Shown here: one piece after another, positions 56,571-64,000 of the stretch
How the letters are laid out: each line of letters starts with the position of its first letter
How positions within the stretch are numbered: position 1 is the stretch's first letter
Assembly: GCA_018398575.1 (NCBI GenBank)
Contig: JAGTXZ010000009.1
Span: 1,426,001 to 1,490,000, forward strand
Length of the DNA stretch: 64,000 nucleotides
Direction of reading: 5' to 3'
Source of the DNA: Ampelomyces quisqualis
Lineage: Eukaryota; Ascomycota; Dothideomycetes; Pleosporales; Phaeosphaeriaceae
Notes under the pieces: model-generated
The model's input: the letters and a program-made list of their open reading frames with translations, nothing else
Told to the model about the DNA's origin: nothing
The model's database searches: none
Translations under genes and position numbers: made by a program

Positions 56571-56689
56571 GAAAAAGGAGTTAAAGATCTTACAGCATTG
56601 CAAGACAATTATGTTAGAGAAATTAAACTTAATATTGCAACTACTACACTAGTAGGTAACAGCTATTAACAATAAGAGTCTTACTCTTC

Positions 56690-57420
56690 TATTAGATCTA
56701 ACAGTAGACTGTTGTCGCTACTAGTAGGACATTCTTAACTATCTAAATCCCTAGGTGCAGACACTAACGCACTACCTAGTAGTCTTCTATTCTAGCCCTG
56801 CTTGCTGCAAGTACTAGCCTCTTGCGCTGCCTTTTGCGCCTCCTCCTGCTCTGCTAACTAATTAGCCCTTAATGCTATTATAACATCTACTAACTAAGCA
56901 ACTACACTAGTTAACCTAGCTGTACTCCTCCTAAGCAACCTAACCTCTTTAGCTATTACCCTAACCTCTCTAGCTAGCTCCTCTCTCTAGTAATAAGTGC
57001 TAACTAACAAGTTAGCGTTATTTATATTAGCTACCTGTGCAGTGCCTACTTGCACAACAGCAGCTAACTAAAACGCTGCCTCCTTAACAGCAGCCTCCTG
57101 CTCTAACACTACCTTATTAGACTTGTCTCTACCTAAGGCAGCAAACCTGCAGTTAAGGGCCCTAGAAAGGCTATTATACTCCTAGCCTGCATATAGGAGA
57201 ACTAAGCAACACTTCTTATTTAAGAGTGTACAATAAGCACACTTCTTAGACACATCTAAATAGAATCTAAACTTAATATTAAAATAGCCGCAGGCAAAAG
57301 CCCTTGCAGCCTGCAGGCAAACAACCTAATAGGCTAAGAGATAAGCTCTAAGAGGGATAGGAATAAGTATTGTGTGTATCTACTATACAGTTAGCTAGTA
57401 ATTAAGAAAGGATAAGGCTT
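56690..57420 (-). pseudogene. antisense ORF relic between pol and the 3' LTR
   Basis: On the minus strand one frame reads continuously apart from TAG/TAA at probable Trp/Gln sites: VVCLQAARAFACGYF, NIKFRFYLDVSKKCAYC, TLLNKKCCLV, SLSRALNCRFAALGRDKSN, KVVLEQEAAVKEAAF, AREVRVIAKEVRLLRRS, then LAEQEEAQKAAQEAST. It thus has a Cys cluster (CAYC...KKCC) followed by a long helical, Glu/Ala-rich region. A TATATATAC box lies upstream near 57,495. It is about 230 codons long and sits opposite to gag-pol. I cannot name it; zinc-binding plus coiled coil could suggest a nucleic-acid-binding accessory protein, which is only a guess. Confidence 0.55.
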
Positions 57421-57693
57421 AGATAGCTTTAGGTATACAAACGTAAGGAGGAGAGTGTAGAGAAGTAGTATACTAGAAGGCTAGCCTTGTATATATACTT
57501 AAAAAGCTTAAGGTAAAGTTAAGAACGTTAAACGCGCTAGCGCGCTAATCAAAACAACAACAAACAGCTATATTATATTATTCTAAAATAAACTCAAGGT
57601 AAATAAGAGTTTACAACAATTTAGAGAGGTATCTAAAACAATACTAATACAGACCCAATTAATAGGGACTATTAATTTTAAGAAGGGGGGTAA

Positions 57694-57992
57694 TATAACA
57701 AGCACATGCAAACACATGTTACGTCTGATACCTTATAAAGGCTTAGTAACAGATTATGTAGGAAGCTAGCAGATTAGGACCAAAAGCGCTCTAACAGCGC
57801 TCTGACTCAGCTGCTACGCCTACTATAAATATAAGCCTATAGCATAGATAGAGGACAAGTTTCTCTTGTCCTTCTGTACAAGACCTATAAGTGTATAGCC
57901 AATCTAAAATCTCTAATACAACACGCACTCTTATATGCCTCTAATATGTATCTAATTCAATCTCAATAGCTGTACCTACCTGCGTCGTTACA
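57694..57992 (+). repeat. 3' LTR of the chromovirus
   Basis: Same length as the 5' LTR. The first dinucleotide is TA instead of TG, a single RIP-type change. It ends CGTCGTTACA directly before the ATTTC duplication. Confidence 0.92.
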
Positions 57993-58400
57993 ATTTCTCT
58001 TCTAGTATAGAGTATTTTTCTTCTAGCGCAAGGTACTTCTCTTTGCGTAGGGTATTACTCTCTTAGCGTAAAATATTTCTCTTCTAGCGCATAGTATTAC
58101 TCTTCTAGTGCAGGATATTTCTCTTCTAGCGTAGGGTATTTCTCTTCTAGCGTAGGGTATTTCTCTTCTAGCGTAAGGTGTTTCTCTCCTAGTACAGAGT
58201 ATTTCTTTTCTAGTATAGAGTATTTCTCTTCTAGCGTAGAGTGTTTCTCTTTTAGCGCAAGGTATTTCTCTTCTAGTATAAGGTGTTTCTCTTCTAGCGT
58301 AAGGTACTTCTTCTTACGTAAGGTATTACTCTCCTAGCGTAAGATATTTTTCTTCTAGTACAGGTATTTTTCTCCTAGCATAAGTAGCGCAAGGTATCTA
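57993..58400 (+). repeat. ~21-bp minisatellite array, right part
   Basis: About 19 tandem variants of TATTTCTCTTCTAGCGTAGG / GCGCAAGG. It is continuous in type with 50784-50896, so the chromovirus landed inside one array. Confidence 0.9.
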
Positions 58401-59039
58401 TCTTATAGTAAAGAGTATTTTTCCTCTAATAAATTCTGTTTTCCTTCTAGCTTTATTATATTATAGTTCTAGTAGAAAGTTTATATATACTAGCCTTATA
58501 AAATAAGTTTATACTTCTAATATTTAGTTTTCTTCTAAGTTGTTAAGGTAAAGTTTTTATTAGAATTTATATAGTATATAATAAGTACTTTCTGCTATAT
58601 ACCTATAAGAGAGAAATTATATAACTAAAGTAAGTACACTTCTATATAATAACTACCTAACGCATCTAATTTCTTAGCTTCTTTTAAGGCAAAACAATAA
58701 TAAAGTAGTAGTAAAAATTAATATAATAGTATATAAGAGTTATAACAAAAGTTTAGCTACGCCCTCTAATATTTACTAAAATATTAACTATAGTAATATA
58801 CCTGTAGGTGCAGAGAAGATTAGTAGTTTATTAAGGATATTAGAGTAGCTATAGAGTAATAGCAACCCAGGCTATATAGAGAGGCTTACTAAAGTTTTAT
58901 AGTCTGTACGTTGCACTAGAGGCTTAGTAGGCTACTAATCTAAATATATAAATTACGCAGCAACAATAACATTACCTACGCTAAACTACCTACCTTAATT
59001 AACCTACTATAACTAGCTATATTAACGTTAAAAAACAGC
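58401..59039. other. RIP-degraded AT-rich DNA
   Basis: No gene or clear repeat. Probably old mobile DNA. Stops are dense in all frames. Confidence 0.5.
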
Positions 59040-60340
59040 TAAAAATACACTAACAGGTTATCTAGACATTCAATCTAGGCCCTTTTGAGTATCTAGACCC
59101 TTTTGGCCCTAGCGCCTCTAGAAGCCTCTAGCACCTTAGTAGACCTTCTACTCGTAACGCTACTCCTACTAGAACCTTACTAGCCTTAGCAGTAGCCTAC
59201 TAAACTATAAAAAAAAAGTTGATCTAGGCCCTTTTATCTAGAACCTTTTTTTTAAAGTAGTTTTTATAGCTTTATATAATATAACTAAGCTAGAAAATAC
59301 TATAACTAGCTATATTATTATAGTAGAAAGCCTACTAAACCTTAAAAAAAAAGTTTTATCTAGGCCCTTTTATCTAGGCCCTTTTATCTAGGCCCTTTTA
59401 TCTAGACCCTTTTATCTAGACCCTTTTATCTAGGCCCTTTTTTTTAAAGTAGTTTTTATAGCTTTCTAATATATAACTAAGCTAGAAAATACTATAACTC
59501 ACTATAGTATTATAGTAGAAAGCCTATTAAACCTTAAAAAAAAAAGTTTTATCTAGGCCCTTTTATCTAGACCCTTTTATCTATACCCTTTTATCTAGAC
59601 CCTTTTTCTTAAAGTAGTTTTTATAGCTTTCTTACATATAACTAAGCTAGAAAATAGTATAGCTAGCTATACTATAATACTAGAAAGCTTACTTAGCTAT
59701 AAAAAAAAAGTTTTATCTAGGCTCTTTTATCTAGACCCTTTTATCTAGACCCTTTTATCTAGACCCTTTTATCTAGACCCTTTTATCTAGGCCTTTTTTT
59801 TAAAGTAGTTTTTATAGCTTTCTTATATATAACTAAGCTAGAAAATAGTATAACTAGCTATACTATAATACTAGAAAGCTTACTAAGCTATAAAAAAAAA
59901 GTTTTATCTAGGCCCTTTTATCTAGACCCTTTTATCTAGGCCCTTTTCTAAGGTAGTTTTTATAGCTTTCTAATATATAACTAAGCTAGGAAATTGTATA
60001 ACTAGCTATACTATAATACTAGAAAGCTTACTAAGCTATAAAAAAAAGTTTTATCTAGACCCTTTTATCTAGGCCTTTTTTTAATAGTAGTTTATATAGC
60101 TCTATAATATATAACTAAGCTAGAAAATACTATAACTAGCTATACTATAATACTAGAAAGCTTACTACCTTTTATCTAGGCCCTTTTATCTGGGCTCTTT
60201 TATCTAGGCCCTTTAATCTAGGCTCTTTTATCTAGGCCCTTTTATCTAAACCTTTTTTTATAGTAATTTCTATAGCTTTAGAGAAAGCTTTATAGGCTAT
60301 AAAAAAAGTTTTATCTAGGCCCTTTTATCTAACTTATAGC
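59040..60340 (+). repeat. higher-order satellite with TTTTATCTAGGCCC subrepeats
   Basis: Two levels of repetition. The 13-bp subunit TTTATCTAGGCCC (or TTTATCTAGACCC) occurs in runs of 2-6. These runs are joined by a conserved ~110-bp spacer (AAAGTAGTTTTTATAGC, then ATATAACTAAGCTAGAAAAT, ATTATAGTAGAAAGC and poly-A then GTTTTATC). I count about seven higher-order units of roughly 130-190 bp (near 59,205, 59,345, 59,535, 59,700, 59,890, 60,040, 60,165). Copy number of the short unit varies between large units. Confidence 0.9.
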
Positions 60341-61100
60341 TTGTTAAAAACTTACTAGTTAGATATTTCTAGTAAGTCTCCTTTTTTTAAGTATCTTTTC
60401 TAGTATAAGTATTAGTTTCTATAAATATCTCTATTTACTTTTTATACTTAAGCTTTTTAAAAATTCTTACTTAAATTCTTTCTTTAGTATAAAGTAAAAC
60501 TTAACTTATTAGTTATATATTTATCTAACTAGAGTAGAAGAAAAAAGATCTATATAAACTAAAGTAAATATAAGAAAATATAAATTTTTAGAAAAGTTAA
60601 TACTAAGTCTTTTTTTTTATAATATATATAAAAAAGTATTATCTCTATAAAGAAAGGTTAAAAGAAACTTTTCTTTTAAATAAGTATCCAAGCTATATAG
60701 TGTTATACTATTTTAATATATTTTCTAAAAATAAGTAAATCTATACTAACTAAAAATAATAGTATAGTATGTAAACAATTTAGAGATTTACTAAAGTACT
60801 AAGATTTAAAACCTAAAAACGCTAGCCTAAGTTCCTTAACTCTTTTTAAAAAAAATCTATTTTTTAAGAAATAGAAGAAAAAAACTATGAACAAAACTAT
60901 ATATTATTTAAAGAAACTAGTAGGTAGTATCTATATTATACTCCTTACTTCCTTCTTCTCTATTTTCTTCTAACTCTTCTAGTAAAGTAAGAGTTTCTTT
61001 ATTAAAAAAGTTAGGAATACTAAATATAATTAGTGCAAGTACTTTCTATTATTATATATATAACTTACTATTCTAGTTCTTTTTCTAAAATATTAGAAAC
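60341..61100. other. RIP-degraded AT-rich DNA
   Basis: Very AT-rich, no long frame and no clear repeat. Nothing recognised. Confidence 0.5.
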
Positions 61101-61514
61101 TCTTTCCTTTACTATAGACTCTAGGTCTACTTTATTTTTAAGGTATATAACCTTATCTATAACTTTAGAGTTGTAATAACTAAAGTAGAACTCCTCTTTT
61201 ATATTAGAAGTAGCTATAATTAGAATAAATCTAGTATAGCCTAGTTCTAAGCCTAGTTATAGTTAGTAAATTCTTTTTTCTAGGGTTGAAAAGATATACT
61301 TACTTCTATTATAAATATAGTTAACTAAGCTAGGTAGCTTATTATAATTTACTAGATAAGCTAAAAAGCCTACTACTTTATTACTTTCCAAATCTCTAAG
61401 ATTATATACCTTTCTACCTATAGTATAGGTAGAAACTAAAGATAAACTAGAGAGATTTGTTTTAATAAACTCTTTAGCTTCTAGAGTATTATAATTAGGC
61501 TTAGAGTAAGACAT
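61100..61514 (-). pseudogene. AT-rich protein-like frame, partly open
   Basis: The first 83 codons from an ATG at 61514 are open (MSYSKPNYNTLEAKEFIKTN ... LVNYNKLPSLVNYIYNRSKY). After two close stops (TAA, likely from CAA) the same frame continues for about 60 codons (RFILIIATSNIKEEFYFSYY, KVIYLKNKVDLESIVKERV). A coherent, amphipathic protein-like text in such AT-rich DNA is unexpected by chance, but I do not recognise a family. It could be a gene damaged by RIP. Confidence 0.4.
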
Positions 61515-61623
61515 TTTCTAAATATATATATTAGTTTTATTTTATAAGTAGTAGTATAAAGTAGAACTTACTAGAATAGAGTTTAAAGTAGATACTATAA
61601 AATAGATAGATAGGTTTCTACAG

Positions 61624-61626
61624 CTT

Positions 61627-61690
<64 letters not shown>

Positions 61691-61712
61691 TTAGATAGTT
61701 AGATAGTTAGAT
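61624..61712 (+). repeat. (TAGA)n / (GATA)n microsatellite
   Basis: About 20 tetranucleotide units, pure for most of its length, with TTAGATAG variants at the right end. Confidence 0.95.
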
Positions 61713-61799
61713 AGAAGATTAGATAGAGAGTTTAAAATAGTTAAATCTTAAGCTCTATATATAGTTAAAAACGCTAGATTATTACTACAACTTTAATTA

Positions 61800-62560
61800 C
61801 TTAAAACTTTATTAGTAGTACTATAACTATAAATTGAATTTTAATTAATTACTAGTACTATTATTATTGAGAAATTATAGTAGTCTAGTTAAATTATATT
61901 AAAAGAAATATACATATTCTATTTAAGTATAGTACTAGTATAATTTAACCTATTATAGTAGTATAATACTAATTCTATTAAACTATTATACTTGTATAAC
62001 TTAATTTATAATAGGATTATAATACTTATTCTTTTAAACTTTAGTACTAGTATAATTCTATTTAGAGTAGTAGATATAATAATTCTTTTTTAGTATAGTA
62101 CTAGTATAATTTACTTTATACTATAGATATATACTAATTCTATTATAGTAGAGTACTACTATTATTTACATAAAACCTATATATAGAAAGTAGTTATATA
62201 AATATTTACTATTAGTATAATCTCTTTAGTCTAAGAAGATATAAAATAATTGTATTATAGTATTTTACTAGTGTAATCTAATTTATTATAGTAAATCATT
62301 TATAATTATATTTAAGTAAAGTATTAGTATAATCTAATTTATAACTTTTAATATATACTCTATTAAAGTAAAGTACTTATATATTCTACTTAATAATAGT
62401 TAATATCTTCTAATTACTTTAGAGTATACTACTAGCCAAACTAAACTAATTATATTATAGTTTATTCTATTAAAGTATTATACTAGTAAAGTATCTTTAC
62501 TACTACTATAATATTTTTATAGTATATTAGTATTAATACTATTATAAGTAGAATAATAAG
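61800..62560 (+). repeat. degenerate AT-rich repeat with TAGTACTAGTATAATTTA core
   Basis: Variants of AGTACTAGTATAATTTA recur about every 50-70 bp through this stretch (for example near 61,930, 62,045, 62,095, 62,265, 62,325). Spacing is irregular and units are diverged; it may be an old tandem array. Confidence 0.55.
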
Positions 62561-62767
62561 AAGTATTAACTAGCTACGTTTCAAAATAAAAGTAGCTACT
62601 ATCTTCTACTTCTATTCTTTACTCTCTTACCTTACAGTTAACTCTATCTACTATTAACTTTATACACTCAGTATTTACTTTTAAAAAAAAATCTTACTAT
62701 ATTATTAAGTATATCCTCTCTTTTCTATTATTTATTTATAATTACTAACTGTTGCAATAGAAAAGAA

Positions 62768-64000
62768 ATGCCTAGTACTACCTATACTCCTACCCAAAAT
62801 CTCGGTTTTAATATTAGTTATAATAAGGATTTAAAAGTATTATTTTGTAGTAATAAAGAGTGTTTAACTAGTCTTAATAGTACTAGTAATATTATAGAAC
62901 TAGTTAAAAAGCACTTTAAAAAGCATAAGATTTCTTTAAAAGATCTAAAAGTTAAAGAATTATTAAAAGAACTAGAAAAGTTAGATTTTAATAGTTATAA
63001 AGATTTAAAAACTATAGAAAATTATAGGTATTACTTTAAAGAATTAGGAGAACCTAGAGAAGCTTATTACTGTAAAGTAAAAGAGTGCTATCAAATCTTT
63101 ACTACTAAACCTAATATTTATAAGCACTTAATAGAGCACTATTATAGAGAAGAAATAGAAGATATAAGAGATAAGAGTAGATATATTAAAAGAAATATTC
63201 TTGTACAAAGTTTATTTACTAAAAAAGATATAAGAAACTATTTTATTATTAAAGATACTAGTAGTAATACTAGTATTACTACCAATAATAATAGTTCTAC
63301 TATAGTTATAAGCAGTAAAAATAGTAGTATAAATACTAAAGAAATTGATTTAGCTAATAGCTATAGAAAAGAGTTAAAAGAGTTTAATAGTAATAGTTTA
63401 CTAAGCTTTACTACTTTAGAAAGTAGAGAGATACCTTCTAATATTAATAAAACGAAGTTCTATTTATATTTAAATAATAAAAGTCTTAATAGTTTACTTA
63501 AACTAGTAGTTATACCTATAAAAGTTACTAATACTCTAGAAGATACTATAGATTATAATTTATATATATTAGTAGAGTCTATTCTATATTCTATAGAACC
63601 TCTTGTTCATAAACTTAATAGAAAGCTTAGGCAGCAATTAAATACAGAAGTATTAGCTACTAATAAAGAAAAGAACTTAAAAGACTTTAATTTATTATCT
63701 AGTAAAGATGTAAAGAGAAAATACTATAAGTATATTAGTTTATTTATAGTATATCTATATAGAGTTTATAAAGATAAAGGTAAAGATAAAAGCTCTATAG
63801 AAAAGCAGCCTATTATAGAATCTAATATAGAATCTAATCTAGATACTATTATAGATTTTATAAAAGATTTTATTAAAGAAACTATAGAAAGTCTAGAAGA
63901 TAATATTCTAGATAAATTATATAAAAAGTTAGAAGATAATATTAAGCTTAATTTACTAGATATTATTAGTATTCTATTAGAGCAAAGATTAGTACAAGAA
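62768..64000 (+). CDS. AT-rich open frame with two C2H2-like zinc fingers, incomplete at window end
   Basis: From the ATG at 62768 to the last base there are 411 codons and no stop, in DNA of roughly 80% A+T where stop codons should be frequent. Two finger-like motifs stand near the start: C27-x4-C32-x16-H49-x3-H53, and C102-x4-C107-x12-H120-x3-H124 (the second a standard C2H2 spacing). Then come a Ser/Asn-rich linker (about 165-200) and a helical, Lys/Glu/Leu-rich part. Codons end almost always in A or T. The paired N-terminal fingers recall proteins of the OrsD/DUF3505 type and the front of fungal telomere-linked helicase genes; that link is inference. No splice site is needed. The gene continues beyond the window. 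It is surrounded by RIP-degraded repeats but shows no such stops itself. Confidence 0.6.
   Translation, partial: MPSTTYTPTQNLGFNISYNKDLKVLFCSNKECLTSLNSTSNIIELVKKHFKKHKISLKDLKVKELLKELEKLDFNSYKDLKTIENYRYYFKELGEPREAYYCKVKECYQIFTTKPNIYKHLIEHYYREEIEDIRDKSRYIKRNILVQSLFTKKDIRNYFIIKDTSSNTSITTNNNSSTIVISSKNSSINTKEIDLANSYRKELKEFNSNSLLSFTTLESREIPSNINKTKFYLYLNNKSLNSLLKLVVIPIKVTNTLEDTIDYNLYILVESILYSIEPLVHKLNRKLRQQLNTEVLATNKEKNLKDFNLLSSKDVKRKYYKYISLFIVYLYRVYKDKGKDKSSIEKQPIIESNIESNLDTIIDFIKDFIKETIESLEDNILDKLYKKLEDNIKLNLLDIISILLEQRLVQE

Larger units (their letters stand above)
50897..57992 (+). mobile_element. Ty3/Gypsy chromovirus LTR retrotransposon, RIP-inactivated
   Basis: 7,096 bp with two 299-bp LTRs (50897-51195, 57694-57992; TG...CA ends, the right copy starting TA) and a perfect 5-bp target duplication ATTTC (50892-50896, 57993-57997). 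A polypurine tract AAGAAGGGGGG lies just before the right LTR. Gag spans about 51,585-52,720 and ends with a zinc knuckle (CYNCSKLGHYSSN) whose last Cys reads TAC. Pol follows in the order RT (FTKFNI, YLNNILIYLED at about 54,120-54,170), RNase H, integrase (DFKTF, LLKQAISI near 55,500) and a chromodomain-like end (EVKEILASKLYYSILKYYVK, about 56,370-56,450). Reading stays in frame over kilobases; premature stops are almost all TAG or TAA where Trp or Gln belongs. An antisense ORF occupies the 3' space. Confidence 0.92.

Noticed and set aside
57993..58400. CRISPR array
   Set aside because: Regular short repeats without unique spacers in a eukaryotic context; it is a minisatellite.

Overview
The window is nuclear DNA of a filamentous ascomycete, most likely a Dothideomycete of the order Pleosporales. 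Seen directly: short (46-92 nt) GT-AG introns with CTAAC/CTAAT-type branch sites, genes on both strands, and an abrupt switch from gene-rich DNA to very AT-rich DNA. Premature stops in that AT-rich DNA sit where Trp (TGG) and Gln (CAG/CAA) codons are expected, which is the mark of repeat-induced point mutation (RIP). The order is inferred from gene content and isochore style, not from a database search.

1-31 kb is ordinary gene space. It holds a Cys-rich secreted EF-hand protein, NFU1 (mitochondrial Fe-S), a coiled-coil protein divergent from anthranilate synthase component I (10 exons), a CFEM cell-surface protein, a four-gene sugar-acid/polyol block, a HET-domain relic, a PtaB/LIM-binding corepressor with a long polyQ tract, V-ATPase subunit B (7 exons), two small hypothetical genes overlapping tail to tail, and cytosolic leucyl-tRNA synthetase. 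The four-gene block (9.3-14.8 kb) is two divergent pairs: zinc polyol/idonate-type dehydrogenase with an SDR, and an aldo-keto reductase with myo-inositol oxygenase. Together they fit a route from myo-inositol through D-glucuronate to D-gluconate.

31-41.4 kb is gene-poor and decaying. It contains a chitin deacetylase with three CBM18 modules, a GH30 glycosidase pseudogene split by a 587-bp CACTA-type MITE with a 3-bp target duplication, and an SDR pseudogene with a 4-nt frameshift. 41.8-48.5 kb returns to housekeeping genes (SART1/Snu66, peptidyl-tRNA hydrolase 2 divergent from mitoribosomal bL28m) and ends with a secreted glycine-zipper protein.

From about 48.9 kb to the end lies an AT-rich, RIP-degraded isochore: degenerate minisatellites, a decayed solo LTR, a complete but RIP-inactivated Ty3/Gypsy chromovirus (50,897-57,992, identical TSDs) inserted inside a minisatellite array, a higher-order satellite built on a TTTTATCTAGGCCC-like core, a (TAGA)n microsatellite, and at the far edge a 411-codon open frame without stops in about 80% AT DNA. 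That frame starts with two C2H2-like zinc fingers and continues beyond the window. It and an antisense ORF inside the chromovirus are the least expected signals here. No tRNA, rRNA, CRISPR array or true telomere repeat was recognised.
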